Positions 53,135 to 62,918 of a stretch of 64,000 nucleotides of DNA are shown piece by piece. A model generated the notes under the pieces. The model was not told the origin of the DNA. It did no database searches and was given only the letters and a program-made list of their open reading frames with translations. The stretch lies in contig CALKRN010000005.1 of assembly GCA_937989665.1 (NCBI GenBank), positions 1 to 64,000 on the forward strand, in the 5' to 3' direction. The DNA is from an uncultured Desulfomicrobiaceae bacterium. Its GTDB lineage: Bacteria; Desulfobacterota; Desulfovibrionia; Desulfovibrionales; Desulfomicrobiaceae. The stretch's first letter is position 1; each line of letters begins with the position of its first letter. The position numbers were made by a program, and so were the translations under genes.

Positions 53135-54611
53135 CGTTGTTCTGATCACCTCGGAAATCTTTCCCTTTTCCAAAAGTGGCGGCCTGGCCGACGTCATGGG
53201 CGCCTTGCCGGTGGCCCTCCGACAATTGGGACTGCGCGTGGCGGTGGTGACCCCGCTCTATGGCCGCATGTGCACTGCGAAGTATCCGGTGCGTCTCGTT
53301 TATGAGAATTGTCCGGTAGGCTTTCCCTGGCCGGAGACAACGTTTGATGTCTACGCCGCCAACTACCAAGGGGTTCCGGTATATTTTATTGATCGGCCAG
53401 AATATTTCGATCGGCGAGGCTATTACTGTACCTCCAAGGGCGATTACTTTGATAATGGCGAGCGTTTTATCTTCTTTTGCCGAGCCACACTTTCTCTCAT
53501 GCGGCATCTCAGTTTCAATCCCCGCATTGTTCACGCCCATGATTGGCACGCGGCCCTGACCATGGCGTATCTCTATTTTGCACGGGAAGAAGAGCCCTTC
53601 TGGCAAGAGGTGAAGACCGTTTTTACTATCCACAATCTTGCCTATCAGGGACGGTTTTCCTATCGACTGTTTGAACTCTCAGGCCTCCCTTTGGAGGCCT
53701 GGAGTATGGATGGTGTCGAATTCTACAGTAGCTTCAATTACCTCAAAGCAGGTATCGCTTATGCAGATTGGGTGACGACAGTTAGCCCAAGTTATGCTCA
53801 GGAAATCCTGACACCTGCATTTGGCTGTGGCCTGGAGGGCATCTTGCAGCACCGCCAGGATCGGGTGATTGGTATCCTCAATGGCATGGATACAGCGGTG
53901 TGGAATCCTTCCCAAGATTCCTTTTTACCCTGCAGTTATAGCTGCGACGATTTGCGCGGCAAAGCAGAGTGCAAGTTGCGGATGCTCGATCGGGTCGGCC
54001 TTTCTCACTATTTTGTCGATCGGCCGGTGCTAGGCTTCGTGGGACGGCTGCGGGGACAAAAGGGCATTGATATGGTCCTTGATGCCTTGCCTGGGCTCAT
54101 GGCCCTCGATGCCGGGCTCGTGGTCCTTGGGGAAGGCAACCCTGCCCATGAAGCCCGGCTGTTTCAGGCCGTGGAAGACTACCCGGGCCAAGTGGCGGCA
54201 GTTGTGGGTTACACGGAAGAGATGGCCCACGTCATTCAGGCTGGCACGGATATTTTTCTCATGCCATCGCGCTACGAGCCCTGTGGGCTGACCCAAATGT
54301 ATAGCCTGCGCTATGGAACCCTGCCAGTGGCCACGGCTGTGGGCGGGCTGCGGGATACGATTATCCCCTATCCCTTGGCCAATGCCACGGGATTTATGTT
54401 TGCCCCCGCCACTGCCGATCGGCTGGTGGAAACGGTGCGCCAGGCGATAGCCGTCTGGGAGGAGCAAGAGACATGGCAAGAGATGCAACGTCGGGCCATG
54501 AGGAGCGATTTTTCGTGGGAGCGGTCGGCGCGGGAGTATGCGCGGCTCTACCGTTCCTTGGATCCCCATCTGGAGTGCCCGGTATTCGAAGCACGTGCAG
54601 ACAATCCATGA
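53112..54611 (+). CDS. glgA: Glycogen synthase (ADP-glucose, GT5)
   Basis: The 499-aa protein is a GT-B glycogen/starch synthase: [15 protein letters not shown] carries the KxGGL ADP-glucose motif, [39 protein letters not shown] and [18 protein letters not shown] (catalytic Glu). It extends alpha-1,4-glucan in the cytosol. No glgB, glgC or glgP is adjacent; the Nudix gene upstream and the small CBM48 gene 9 nt downstream form its operon. Confidence 0.95.
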   Translation: MLPSPPHDVVLITSEIFPFSKSGGLADVMGALPVALRQLGLRVAVVTPLYGRMCTAKYPVRLVYENCPVGFPWPETTFDVYAANYQGVPVYFIDRPEYFDRRGYYCTSKGDYFDNGERFIFFCRATLSLMRHLSFNPRIVHAHDWHAALTMAYLYFAREEEPFWQEVKTVFTIHNLAYQGRFSYRLFELSGLPLEAWSMDGVEFYSSFNYLKAGIAYADWVTTVSPSYAQEILTPAFGCGLEGILQHRQDRVIGILNGMDTAVWNPSQDSFLPCSYSCDDLRGKAECKLRMLDRVGLSHYFVDRPVLGFVGRLRGQKGIDMVLDALPGLMALDAGLVVLGEGNPAHEARLFQAVEDYPGQVAAVVGYTEEMAHVIQAGTDIFLMPSRYEPCGLTQMYSLRYGTLPVATAVGGLRDTIIPYPLANATGFMFAPATADRLVETVRQAIAVWEEQETWQEMQRRAMRSDFSWERSAREYARLYRSLDPHLECPVFEARADNP

Positions 54612-54620
54612 GGAGACGCC

Positions 54621-54944
54621 ATGGCTATTACCAAAAAGTACATCAAGTCCAAAAAGAAGTTCAAGGTAACGTTCACGCTGTCTGCCGAGGAAAGCGGCGG
54701 GGCGCAAACAGCTGCCCTTGTGGGGGAATTTACCCGGTGGACGGATGGGGCCTTGCCCATGGAGCGGGACAAACAGGGCAACTTTCGGGCGGTTGTGGAG
54801 CTCCCCGGCGGTCGGCGGTATGCCTTCCGCTATCTTTTGGATGGGCAGCGCTGGGAAAACGATTGGAACGCCGATACGTACCGCTACTGTTCCTATGCGG
54901 CTGCAGATAACTCCATCCTCGATTTGACGGAAATCCCCGCTTAG
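54621..54944 (+). CDS. Stand-alone CBM48/E-set glycogen-binding domain protein
   Basis: The 107-aa protein has a basic N-terminus (KKYIKSKKKFKVTFTLS) and a CBM48/AMPK-beta-type fold (AALVGEFTRWTDGALPMERD, NFRAVVELPGGRRYAFRYLL, DGQRWENDWNAD). Such free domains bind glycogen and may target or regulate the synthase; there is no catalytic domain. It lies 9 nt after glgA. An almost identical layout of free CBM48 next to glycogen genes is common in Desulfovibrio relatives (recollection). Confidence 0.88.
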   Translation: MAITKKYIKSKKKFKVTFTLSAEESGGAQTAALVGEFTRWTDGALPMERDKQGNFRAVVELPGGRRYAFRYLLDGQRWENDWNADTYRYCSYAAADNSILDLTEIPA

Positions 54945-54947
54945 TCG

Positions 54948-56375
54948 TCAATTCACCCAGGCCGGGGACGGGGCCTCGGTCTGGGAAGAGACGCAGACGA
55001 CATTCCGGCCACTGTTTTTGGCGCGGTAAAGGGCCTGATCAGCCTCTTGGAGGAGGACTTCCGGGGGGGTAAGGGCCCCGGGCCGCATCCCAGCGACTCC
55101 AATGGAGGCCGTAACCCGAAACTGTCGACCCTCGAACGAAAATCGTTCCTTGGCAATGCGGGCGCGCAGGCGCTCGGCGAGGGCCCAGGCTTGTTCTTCG
55201 TCGGTTTGGGGCAAGAGGACGACAAATTCTTCACCGCCGAAGCGGGCCGGGAAGTCGGACTCCCGCAGGCTGTGCCGCAACAGATCGCCTACACGGCAAA
55301 GCACCATGTCCCCGGTCAAGTGGCCATAGGTGTCGTTGATGGATTTGAAGAAATCGAGGTCAAGGAGCAGCACGCTGAGATGGTGCCCATGGCGTTGGTG
55401 GCGTTTCATCTCTTCGCGGAGGCGGGCATCAAAGGCTTGACGGTTGGCAATACGCGTCAGTCCGTCGTGATCCGCAAGGCTTTTGACGCGGCGGAAATGG
55501 AGGGCGTTGCGCAGGGCCAGGGCCGCATGGTTAGTGGCTGCTTGGAGGATGTGGAGCCGATCCCGGCCGAGCCGATCAGCTCCCTCGGTGCAGAGGACTA
55601 AAGCACCGAAGATTTCCTTTTCCACCTGCAGCGGTTGGGTGAGGAGCTCCGCGGCCTCGGGAGGGCCGGCGAGGGCTTGCCCCCAGGGGAGGATCGTGCG
55701 GCGGAAGGCTTGGGCCGTACCAGCGCCATAGCGCTGCATGACGTGGCTTAAGTGGTTGATCCAGCGCTCCTGAAGTTCAGCGGGACCGGGAGGGAGGAGG
55801 AAATCTGCCTCCAGACCGGAGTCTGTGGCCTCCCAGAAGACGGCCGCGGCCTGGCGCACCGAAACAAGAGTGGTGACGGCATCGAGATAGGCGGTGAGGA
55901 CGCGATCCACATGCAGGCAGGTGGAAGTTCGGCGCAGGACATCATTGAGAAAGGCCAGCTCTTCGTTTTTGCGCACTAAGAGCTCGCGCTCGAGGGCAAT
56001 CTCCCGGGCCATGGCGCGCATATCGCTTCGCACCTGGAACATCTCTTCCAGATGGACGTGGAGGGCGGCGATTTTTTCCGGGGTGAGGGGCAAGGGTAAG
56101 ACTGCCACAAAACGTCCGTTGGCAAAAAGCTCCAAGGTGCGCTCGGGTGTGGTGTCCGCAACTAAGATGAGCGCTGCCCCGCACCGCTCTATGGCTTGAC
56201 GGGCGGACAGCTGCAGGCCATCCCAGGCCGAGGCCGCGACAAAGAGGACGGTTTCTTCCTGCTGGCCGAGCTGGTTCGCATCGCAGGCCGTGATTGGAGT
56301 GCCAAGGAGGGCGGTCAGGGCCTGAAGGAGGGGCTGGGAGAGCCCGAGGTGCTGGTGGGGATACCGTGATGCCAT
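54948..56375 (-). CDS. GAF-GGDEF diguanylate cyclase
   Basis: The 475-aa protein has a degenerate receiver-like N-terminal domain (about 1-110), a coiled coil (VRSDMRAMAREIALERELLV), a GAF domain (about 145-295) and a C-terminal GGDEF domain with signature RFGGEEFVVLL. An RESD five residues before the signature is a canonical RxxD inhibitory site, so product feedback is expected. It makes cyclic di-GMP in the cytosol. Its 3' end almost touches the CBM48 gene (convergent). Because polysaccharide and pilus genes occur nearby, they are possible downstream processes, but no direct link is visible. Confidence 0.94.
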   Translation of the reverse strand: MASRYPHQHLGLSQPLLQALTALLGTPITACDANQLGQQEETVLFVAASAWDGLQLSARQAIERCGAALILVADTTPERTLELFANGRFVAVLPLPLTPEKIAALHVHLEEMFQVRSDMRAMAREIALERELLVRKNEELAFLNDVLRRTSTCLHVDRVLTAYLDAVTTLVSVRQAAAVFWEATDSGLEADFLLPPGPAELQERWINHLSHVMQRYGAGTAQAFRRTILPWGQALAGPPEAAELLTQPLQVEKEIFGALVLCTEGADRLGRDRLHILQAATNHAALALRNALHFRRVKSLADHDGLTRIANRQAFDARLREEMKRHQRHGHHLSVLLLDLDFFKSINDTYGHLTGDMVLCRVGDLLRHSLRESDFPARFGGEEFVVLLPQTDEEQAWALAERLRARIAKERFSFEGRQFRVTASIGVAGMRPGALTPPEVLLQEADQALYRAKNSGRNVVCVSSQTEAPSPAWVN

Positions 56376-56501
56376 GGGAAACCTCCTGGCCGAAAGTTCT
56401 GCAAAAAAACTGCCATATGAAAAAACAAGTTGGTTTTTCTGGATGTTGTCGCGACGGTTCCTCCCCGCTTCCCCCAGACATGTCAGGGATATGACGGAGC
56501 A

Positions 56502-58133
56502 ATGACGCGTATTTTTGCCACGTTAGACCCTTTTGTGGAGCCAGGGATGGTGCTTGGCCGTACTGTGGCTAATGGGGGATTCCTTGCGGCCTTATTTCGG
56601 GCAGATCCGCTTGATGCCTACCATTTTTTTCTCCTCGACCCTGGTCTTGGGGAGGCCATTGCCGCCTTGGCCGAAGAGCAAGGTCTGCCACTCTCGCGTT
56701 TGCGTATCCGTCCGCGGCGCGATCTCGGCGCTGCCCTGCGCCAGGAGGAGTTCTTTTGCTTCCATCTCTCCGATTGCCTCACGAGTCTGCCGTCGCTGGC
56801 CGCAGCCCAGGCCCGCATTGCGCCCCGGCCAGCGGCAATAACCGGAGTGACGCACTCGCTTTCCTATGCCCGCTTTGGCCTCCAGATAGCGGCCCTCGTG
56901 GGGCACTGGACTGGGCGAGAGGCAGTTGTGGCCACTTCGCAGGCAGGGGCCAAGGCCATCTCCCAGGCCATGGCCCGGGTGGCCGCAGCTATGCCTGGCC
57001 TTGACCCCATGGCCGTGCAGGTCATCCCCTTGGGGATTGCGGAGGATCGCTTTGTTGCCAAGGAGAGCGCTTGTCCGCTGGAGCTCCCCGCAGAGCGGCT
57101 CATGGTCCTTGTGCCGGGGCGGGTGAGCCCCTACTCCAAGATGGACCTTATGCCCCTCTTGCGGGCTGTGCAGGCCCTGCCTCCAGGGTTGCGGGAGCGC
57201 ACAACAGTGGTTGCCGCCGGGAGCTTGGCGGAGAGTCACGACCTCATGCCCCATCTGGCGGCATTAGCGGCCAATGCCGGCCTTGACCTGCGGTTTGTGG
57301 ATAGCCCGACGGACGCTGAGATGCGGGGACTCTTGCACCGTGCCCAAGTTGTGGTCAGCGTGGCGGATAATGTCCAGGAGACCTTTGGCCTTGTCCTTCT
57401 CGAGGCTCAGGCCGCTGGCGTGCCGGTCATTGCCTCGGACTGGGATGGTTACCGCGATCTTGTGCGCCACGGAGAAACAGGCCTGCTGGTCCCGACCCTT
57501 GGCGGGACGGTGGATGCCGCCGATGCCCTCCTTGCCCCGCTCCTTTTCGATACCGATACCCACCTCTGGCTGGCGCAGGCTGTGGCCGTACACCTCCCGG
57601 CCCTGACCGCAGCCTTGGAGCAGCTCCTCAGTGATGACCGCCTCCGCCATACCATGGGGCAGGCCGCCCAGCGCCATGGAGCTTCGTTTGCATGGCCACG
57701 CATCCTGGAGCGCTATCTCGAGCTCTGGGAAGGGCTTGCCCGGGCGCCGCTTGTGTCGCGGCCTGGGAGCATCCCTCCCTGGGTCCTCGATTATGAGATG
57801 ATGTTCGCGGGCTATCCTCGCCAGCGTTTGGAGGCAGCTACGGTGCTTTCTGTCACGCCTCTTGGCGAGGCCGTGCGCCGAGGGGCGGACTTCCCTACCT
57901 TTTATGCCACGATGGAAGATCGCCTCGACCTCTCCTTTGTGCGACCGGTTCTCACCTGGGCGCGGCAGGGAGCGCGATGGGGCCAGCTTGTGGAGCGGAT
58001 AACACCAGCGCAGGAGCCCGCCTTGCGGCGCACCGTCCTTTGGATGGCCAAAAATGGCCTCTTGGAGTGGAACGAAGAGGTTGCGGCTGCAATGCAAAAG
58101 GAGGCCGCAGAACAGGCGCATCTGCTGCCCTAA
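56502..58133 (+). CDS. GT-B (GT4-like) glycosyltransferase
   Basis: The 543-aa protein has a GT-B C-terminal half with LMVLVPGRVSPYSKMDLMPL, DAEMRGLLHRAQVVVSVAD, NVQETFGLVLLEAQAAGVPV and HGETGLLVP, the GT4 E-x7-E region. The N-terminal half contains GVTHSLSYARFGLQIAAL. A C-terminal extension of about 120 residues after the GT domain is unusual and unrecognised. The start at 56502 is close behind GGAGC, and an ATG at 56491 opens only a 4-codon frame overlapping it. It is divergent from the diguanylate cyclase. Confidence 0.88.
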   Translation: MTRIFATLDPFVEPGMVLGRTVANGGFLAALFRADPLDAYHFFLLDPGLGEAIAALAEEQGLPLSRLRIRPRRDLGAALRQEEFFCFHLSDCLTSLPSLAAAQARIAPRPAAITGVTHSLSYARFGLQIAALVGHWTGREAVVATSQAGAKAISQAMARVAAAMPGLDPMAVQVIPLGIAEDRFVAKESACPLELPAERLMVLVPGRVSPYSKMDLMPLLRAVQALPPGLRERTTVVAAGSLAESHDLMPHLAALAANAGLDLRFVDSPTDAEMRGLLHRAQVVVSVADNVQETFGLVLLEAQAAGVPVIASDWDGYRDLVRHGETGLLVPTLGGTVDAADALLAPLLFDTDTHLWLAQAVAVHLPALTAALEQLLSDDRLRHTMGQAAQRHGASFAWPRILERYLELWEGLARAPLVSRPGSIPPWVLDYEMMFAGYPRQRLEAATVLSVTPLGEAVRRGADFPTFYATMEDRLDLSFVRPVLTWARQGARWGQLVERITPAQEPALRRTVLWMAKNGLLEWNEEVAAAMQKEAAEQAHLLP

Positions 58134-58247
58134 CGACTGGCTCCTGGGCCCTGGGAAGGCGCTGTCCCCTCGGTGGGCGGGGCCATGGGCCTTGGGGGAA
58201 CGACCGAGAAACTGGCGAGCAAGAGCGCTCCAAGGCAGGCCAACGGC

Positions 58248-58347
58248 GGCGAAAGCGCACGACCTTGGAGGAGGAGGTTTGAGACAACCGGCGCTCGGAT
58301 TATAAACAAGGCGAAAGCGCGCGACCTTGGCTAGGAGGAGGTTCGAG
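58248..58347. repeat. 62-bp-spaced duplication of the mutY 3' end
   Basis: A sequence of about 36 bp at 58310-58347, which includes the last codons of mutY, recurs at 58248-58283 with few changes. Shared blocks are GGCGAAAGCGC, CGACCTTGG and AGGAGGAGGTT. Confidence 0.8.
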
Positions 58348-59416
58348 GGCCCGGCCAGCGGGAGAGGGTTGCCACCAATTGGCGATGGCCTGCGGGAAAG
58401 GGCAGTTGGCAGACTTCTTCCCAGGTGGCCCAGCGGGCCGCTTGGGCCTCGGTGAGACGGAGGTCAGCAGGGGAACTTACAAGGCGCACCTCAAAGGCAT
58501 GCAGGGTGACGCGATAATGCATGTAGCTGTGCCGGAAGACCCCCAGCGGTTGGGGATCGGTCACCATAAGCCCCGTTTCCTCGGCGATTTCTCGGCATAC
58601 AGTGGACGATGGGGATTCCCCAGGCTCCACTACTCCACCAGGAAACTCCCACAGCCCACCCCACACGTCGTCGGCGCGGCGCTGCTGCACGAAGACCCGA
58701 TTCCCCTCCCAAATGAGGCCCGTGGCCATGGGGATGCGCACGACTTCTCGGCGAGGAGGACGCACGGGCAGGGACTCCACCAGGCCTTGGGCCCTGGCTT
58801 GGCATAGGCTCCCCAGTGGACAGGCTAAGCAGCGCGGGGCCTTAGGCGTGCAGATCAATGCCCCGAGTTCCATGAGCCCTTGGTTGAAGGCTCGGGCTTG
58901 GCCCGGAGGAAGATGGGCCCGGCAGAACTCGGTTACCGTTTGTCGGGTGGTCGGTGCCGTAATGGGGGTGGCGAGGGCGAGGAAGCGGGTGGCAACACGT
59001 AGGACATTGGCGTCCACGACAGGGACGTCCACCTCGTAGGCGATGCTGGCGATTGCTGCGGCCACGTAAGGACCAATGCCGGGAAGTTGCGCCAGCACCG
59101 CGGGGTCGGCCGGGAGTTGGCAGCCAAAATCCTGGCAGAGCACCCGGGCGCAGGCCATGAGGTGGTGGGCGCGGCGGTAGTAGCCAAGGCCCTCCCAGAG
59201 TTTGAGGACAAGGGAGGCCTGCGCCGCGGCCAGGGCAGGGATGTGGGGGATTGCCTCAATAAAGCGCGTCCAATAGGCCACGACCCGCTCCATTTGGGTT
59301 TGTTGGGCCATGATCTCGGCAAGCCATACGTGGTAGGGGTGGTAGGAAGCCCGCCAGGGAAGGGGGCGGGCAGCGAGGGCAAACCAATGGAGGAGTTCTC
59401 GGGCTAGAGGCGTCAT
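58331..59416 (-). CDS. mutY: A/G-specific adenine DNA glycosylase
   Basis: The 361-aa protein has the HhH-GPD fold (LAEIMAQQTQMERVVAYW, LPGIGPYVAAAIASIAYE, VDANVLRV with the catalytic Asp), a 4Fe-4S loop C-x6-C-x2-C-x5-C (CTPKAPRCLACPLGSLC), and a C-terminal Nudix-fold recognition domain with a complete Nudix box (GGVVEPGESPSSTVCREIAE, ETGL). It removes adenine paired with 8-oxoG. It stands alone, and its last codons lie in a duplicated sequence. Confidence 0.96.
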   Translation of the reverse strand: MTPLARELLHWFALAARPLPWRASYHPYHVWLAEIMAQQTQMERVVAYWTRFIEAIPHIPALAAAQASLVLKLWEGLGYYRRAHHLMACARVLCQDFGCQLPADPAVLAQLPGIGPYVAAAIASIAYEVDVPVVDANVLRVATRFLALATPITAPTTRQTVTEFCRAHLPPGQARAFNQGLMELGALICTPKAPRCLACPLGSLCQARAQGLVESLPVRPPRREVVRIPMATGLIWEGNRVFVQQRRADDVWGGLWEFPGGVVEPGESPSSTVCREIAEETGLMVTDPQPLGVFRHSYMHYRVTLHAFEVRLVSSPADLRLTEAQAARWATWEEVCQLPFPAGHRQLVATLSRWPGPRTSS

Positions 59417-59460
59417 GGCCCTGACCAGACACGAGAGATGGTTGCTTGTAAAGGAGCTTT

Positions 59461-60474
59461 ATGGCTGTCCCGCGCGTTTCCGTTGTGCTGCCATGCTACC
59501 AGGCCGCCGATACCTTACCCGCCTGTCTCGAAAGTCTCCTTGGCCAGAGCTTCGGCGACATGGAGATCCTTGCCCTGGACGATGGGTCCACGGATGCCAC
59601 AGCCGAAGTCCTGCGGCACTTTGCCCGCCTCGATACCCGCGTGCGGCCGGTGTGGCGTCCCCATGCGGGGTTTGTGGCCACGGTCAATGAGGGACTAGCC
59701 CAGGCGCGCGGCGAATTCATCGCCCGCATGGATGCCGATGACCTCTGCCTGCCCGAGCGCTTCACCGAGCAAGTGCGGTTTTTGGATGCCCATCCTGCGG
59801 TAGGCCTGGTGGGATGTTTGGTGCGTTTTGGCGGAGACCCGGTGAGGGCTGCAGGATATAAGGCTTACGTAGATTGGATAAATACGCTTGGAGACGAAGA
59901 AGCCATTGCCCTGGCGCGGTTTGTCGAATCCCCTTTTGCCCATCCTAGCCTTATGTGGCGTCGCGCCCTTGCCAGCCGATTCGGTGCCTTCTATGAAGGC
60001 CCCTTCCCCGAGGATTACGAGCTCATTTTGCGTTGGCTGGATGCCGGTGTCCGCATGGCCAAGGTCCTGCAGACCTTGCTCGTGTGGAATGACCCGCCGA
60101 CACGGCTGTCACGCACCGACCCGCGCTATGCCACTGATGCCTTCTATGCCATCAAGGCGCGGTACCTTGCGCGCTGGCTTCTTGCCCGAGGCCTTCGCGC
60201 GGTGGCAGTCGCCGGTGCGGGACGGCGGGCCCGGCAGCGCGCCCTTCATTTGGAGCGCTATGGCGTGCACATCAGCCGGTGGTACGACGTGGATCCTCGC
60301 AAAATCGGTACCGTCCTCTCGGCAAAGCCGGTGTCATCATGGTCCCAATTGCCTGCACCTGGGCAGGAGTTTGTGGTCTCGTATGTCGGCGGTCGCGGTG
60401 GTCGGGAACGGGTGGCGGCAGCGCTGGATGCGCGGGGGTATGTGGTGGGGCAAGATTATATTTTGGCAGCTTAA
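59461..60474 (+). CDS. GT2 glycosyltransferase fused to a Rossmann-like C-terminal domain
   Basis: The 337-aa protein has a GT-A domain (VSVVLPCYQAADTLPACLES, LALDDGSTDATAEV, ARMDADDLCLPERF, HPSLMWRR, FPEDYELILRW). From about 240 a second module begins with AVAVAGAGRRARQRALHLER, then YDVDPRKIG and FVVSYVGGRGGRERVAAAL, which reads like a nucleotide-binding Rossmann half-domain and is seen in other bacterial GT2 proteins (recollection). Donor and acceptor are unknown. AAGGAG precedes the ATG. It is followed by an unknown gene and an ABC-F gene in the same direction. Confidence 0.9.
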   Translation: MAVPRVSVVLPCYQAADTLPACLESLLGQSFGDMEILALDDGSTDATAEVLRHFARLDTRVRPVWRPHAGFVATVNEGLAQARGEFIARMDADDLCLPERFTEQVRFLDAHPAVGLVGCLVRFGGDPVRAAGYKAYVDWINTLGDEEAIALARFVESPFAHPSLMWRRALASRFGAFYEGPFPEDYELILRWLDAGVRMAKVLQTLLVWNDPPTRLSRTDPRYATDAFYAIKARYLARWLLARGLRAVAVAGAGRRARQRALHLERYGVHISRWYDVDPRKIGTVLSAKPVSSWSQLPAPGQEFVVSYVGGRGGRERVAAALDARGYVVGQDYILAA

Positions 60475-60490
60475 CCCTAGGGAACATCTT

Positions 60491-60931
60491 ATGAAGCCTA
60501 ACATGCATGAATGTATCGAAGCCATCGAAGCGGTATTGCCACGGGTAGTGACAGAGTGGGAGATGCTTGGGGACCCCACGGAAGAAGGGGCGGTATGGGG
60601 ATTTGACCTCGAAGAAGATGATGCCAGTGGCTTTGTGGTTCTTGAGTCGAACCAAGGGACGTATGACGTGCCAACAGTGAGCGTGGCCTTGTCGTTGGGG
60701 CCGGTGAGCGAGGCCGACCGCGATGAGGTCCTCGATATGCTGGCGGTAAGTGCCCAACTCCTCGATGCCTGCATGACCATCACGCCCCCCATTGGCGAGG
60801 AGGGCGAGGAGTATTTCCTCATCCAGACCAAGTTCCTGGCCAAGGATTTTTCCGAAGCGCGGATGATTGCGGCCATCAACTCCCTCGTGACCCAGCTCGA
60901 GATGTTTTTTGGCGGCAGGAGCGACGCCTAG
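60491..60931 (+). CDS. Uncharacterised acidic 146-aa protein
   Basis: I do not recognise it with confidence. The sequence (CIEAIEAVLPRVVTEWEML, WGFDLEEDDASGFVVLES, VALSLGPVSEADRDEVLDML, QTKFLAKDFSEARMIAAINS) alternates helix-strand-helix and has the feel of the YbjN/type III secretion chaperone-like fold, a tentative comparison only. No signal peptide or TM helix is present. It starts 16 nt after the GT2 gene and ends 4 nt before the ABC-F gene, so it belongs to this operon. Confidence 0.8.
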   Translation: MKPNMHECIEAIEAVLPRVVTEWEMLGDPTEEGAVWGFDLEEDDASGFVVLESNQGTYDVPTVSVALSLGPVSEADRDEVLDMLAVSAQLLDACMTITPPIGEEGEEYFLIQTKFLAKDFSEARMIAAINSLVTQLEMFFGGRSDA

Positions 60932-60935
60932 GTCC

Positions 60936-62918
60936 ATGGCACGCATCACGGTTCAGGGGGTCTCCAAGGCCTATGGCGGCCGCGATCTCTTCTTAGGTCT
61001 CTCTTTTGAGATCCATGCCGGGACCCGTCTTGCCTTGGTGGGCCCCAATGGGTGTGGCAAGTCCACACTTCTTAAAATCCTTGCCGGCCAGGTGGATCCA
61101 GATGCTGGGATGGTGTCCATTCCCCGGGGCAGCCGCATCGGTTTTGTGGAGCAGGAGCTCTCGGCCGCCCAACTGGCCATGCCGCTGGAAGAGTTTGTCC
61201 TGGAGGTGATCCCGTCGTGGAGCGCCTTTTGGCACCAATGGCGCGCGGCTGTGGAGGCAGATGACCGTTTGGCCCTAGAGCGCCTGGCGCACCGCCAGGC
61301 GGAATTGGAGGCCCAGTTTGGCTATAATCCCGAACACCGCGCCCATGCCATCCTCTCGGGCCTGGGCTTTGTGCCGAGGCTTTTTTCCCGACCCTTGGAG
61401 ACCCTAAGTGGAGGGTGGCGGGAGCGGGCCAAGCTCGCGCGGGTCTTGGTGGCCGGGGCAGACATCCTTTTTCTTGATGAGCCTACGAACCATCTCGATC
61501 TGGATGCGGTGGAGTGGCTGGAGCGCTATGTCATGGAGTTCCCTGGTGTCGTGGTGTTCGTGGCCCATGATCGCTATTTTCTCGATCGGGTGGCGACGAA
61601 GACGCTCTTTTTGGGCGGTGGTCGGCCCATCCTACGGGATGGCAATTTCAGCCAATTTGTCGAGTGGTTTGAGGAGCGCGCTGCCCAGGCCCGTCGGGAA
61701 GCGGCCAAACTGCGCGAGGAAATCGCCCGCAAGCAGGCCTTTGTAGACCGGTTTCGCTACAAGGCCACCAAGGCGCGCCAGGCCCAAACCCGCCTCGGCC
61801 AGATCGAGCGTCTCAAAGGCCAACTCCAGACCGTGGAACCAGAGCGCCGCACCAAATCCCTCACCTTTTCTTGGCCTGAGCCCGAGCCGGGCAACCACAC
61901 GGTGCTCTCGGCAGTCGATCTCGGCTTTGCCTTTAGCGATGCCCCCCTTTTTGCTGGCCTGCACTTCAATCTGTACCGCGGTCAAAAAGTGGCCCTGGTG
62001 GGGCCCAATGGCCGTGGGAAGTCCACGCTCCTGAAGATCATCACCGGCCATCTTCGGCCAACCCAAGGTTCGGTGACGCTGGGGTCCTCGGTCACGGTGG
62101 GCTATTTCAGCCAGCATCAAACTGAGATCTTGCGGCCGCATTTTCAGGTCCTCGCCGAGCTCAAGCGCCTTGCCCCAGGGGCTACAGACTTCCAAATCAA
62201 ATCCGTGCTCGGACTCTTTTTGCTGGGCGAAAGCTATTGGGAAAAGCCGGTAGAGGCCCTCTCTGGCGGAGAAAAGAATCGCCTTGTCCTTGCCCATTTG
62301 TTTTTGAAGCGCGCCAATTTTTTGGTGCTGGATGAGCCGACGAACCACCTGGACATGGAAAGCCGCGAGGCCTTGGTGGAGGCCTTGGATGCGTATAATG
62401 GCACAGTCCTCGTGGTGGCCCATGACCGCTATCTCCTCTCTCAGGTCACGGACGAGATTTGGGAGCTTACCCCCACCGGGATTGGGGTCCACCGCTTTGG
62501 CTTTGACGAGTACCTTGCGCGCAAGGCCGAGGGAGGTGGACGTCTTCCGGAGCAAACCAGGAAAATCGAGACCTCCTCTCGGGAGACTTCATCCCACGGC
62601 CGACCTGCCAACCGTCAGGAACAGCAGGCCCAGCGCCGCCAGCGTGCCGAGGCGCGCAACCGCATCGCCCGACAGCTCAAGCCGCTCCGGGAGCAATTTG
62701 CCACCCTCGAGGCCCAGCTCGATGCAGTACTCACGGAACAAGGGGCACTGGAGATGGAGTTGGCCGACCCAGCGACCTATGCGAACCCAACCCGCTCTGC
62801 CCAATTGGGGCGGCGTTGTGCGGAGCTCTCCCGCCAAGCCGAAGAACTGATGACCGAGCTCGCCTACTTGGAGCGTGAAATTCAAGAATGGGAGCAGCTC
62901 GCGGCAGCGGAGGGGTAG
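60936..62918 (+). CDS. ABC-F family ATPase (Uup/YheS type translation factor)
   Basis: The 660-aa protein has two ABC domains and no membrane span. First domain: Walker A GPNGCGKST, signature LSGGWRERAKLA, Walker B LFLDEPTNHLD. Second: GPNGRGKST, LSGGEKNRLVLA, LVLDEPTNHLD. The interdomain linker (FVDRFRYKATKARQAQTRLG) is the ribosome-contacting P-site motif of ABC-F proteins, and a C-terminal coiled coil (about 565-655) resembles YheS/Uup. These proteins rescue or regulate stalled ribosomes. The ATG at 60936 lies 4 nt after the preceding stop; the Nudix ATG follows its own stop directly. Confidence 0.94.
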   Translation: MARITVQGVSKAYGGRDLFLGLSFEIHAGTRLALVGPNGCGKSTLLKILAGQVDPDAGMVSIPRGSRIGFVEQELSAAQLAMPLEEFVLEVIPSWSAFWHQWRAAVEADDRLALERLAHRQAELEAQFGYNPEHRAHAILSGLGFVPRLFSRPLETLSGGWRERAKLARVLVAGADILFLDEPTNHLDLDAVEWLERYVMEFPGVVVFVAHDRYFLDRVATKTLFLGGGRPILRDGNFSQFVEWFEERAAQARREAAKLREEIARKQAFVDRFRYKATKARQAQTRLGQIERLKGQLQTVEPERRTKSLTFSWPEPEPGNHTVLSAVDLGFAFSDAPLFAGLHFNLYRGQKVALVGPNGRGKSTLLKIITGHLRPTQGSVTLGSSVTVGYFSQHQTEILRPHFQVLAELKRLAPGATDFQIKSVLGLFLLGESYWEKPVEALSGGEKNRLVLAHLFLKRANFLVLDEPTNHLDMESREALVEALDAYNGTVLVVAHDRYLLSQVTDEIWELTPTGIGVHRFGFDEYLARKAEGGGRLPEQTRKIETSSRETSSHGRPANRQEQQAQRRQRAEARNRIARQLKPLREQFATLEAQLDAVLTEQGALEMELADPATYANPTRSAQLGRRCAELSRQAEELMTELAYLEREIQEWEQLAAAEG

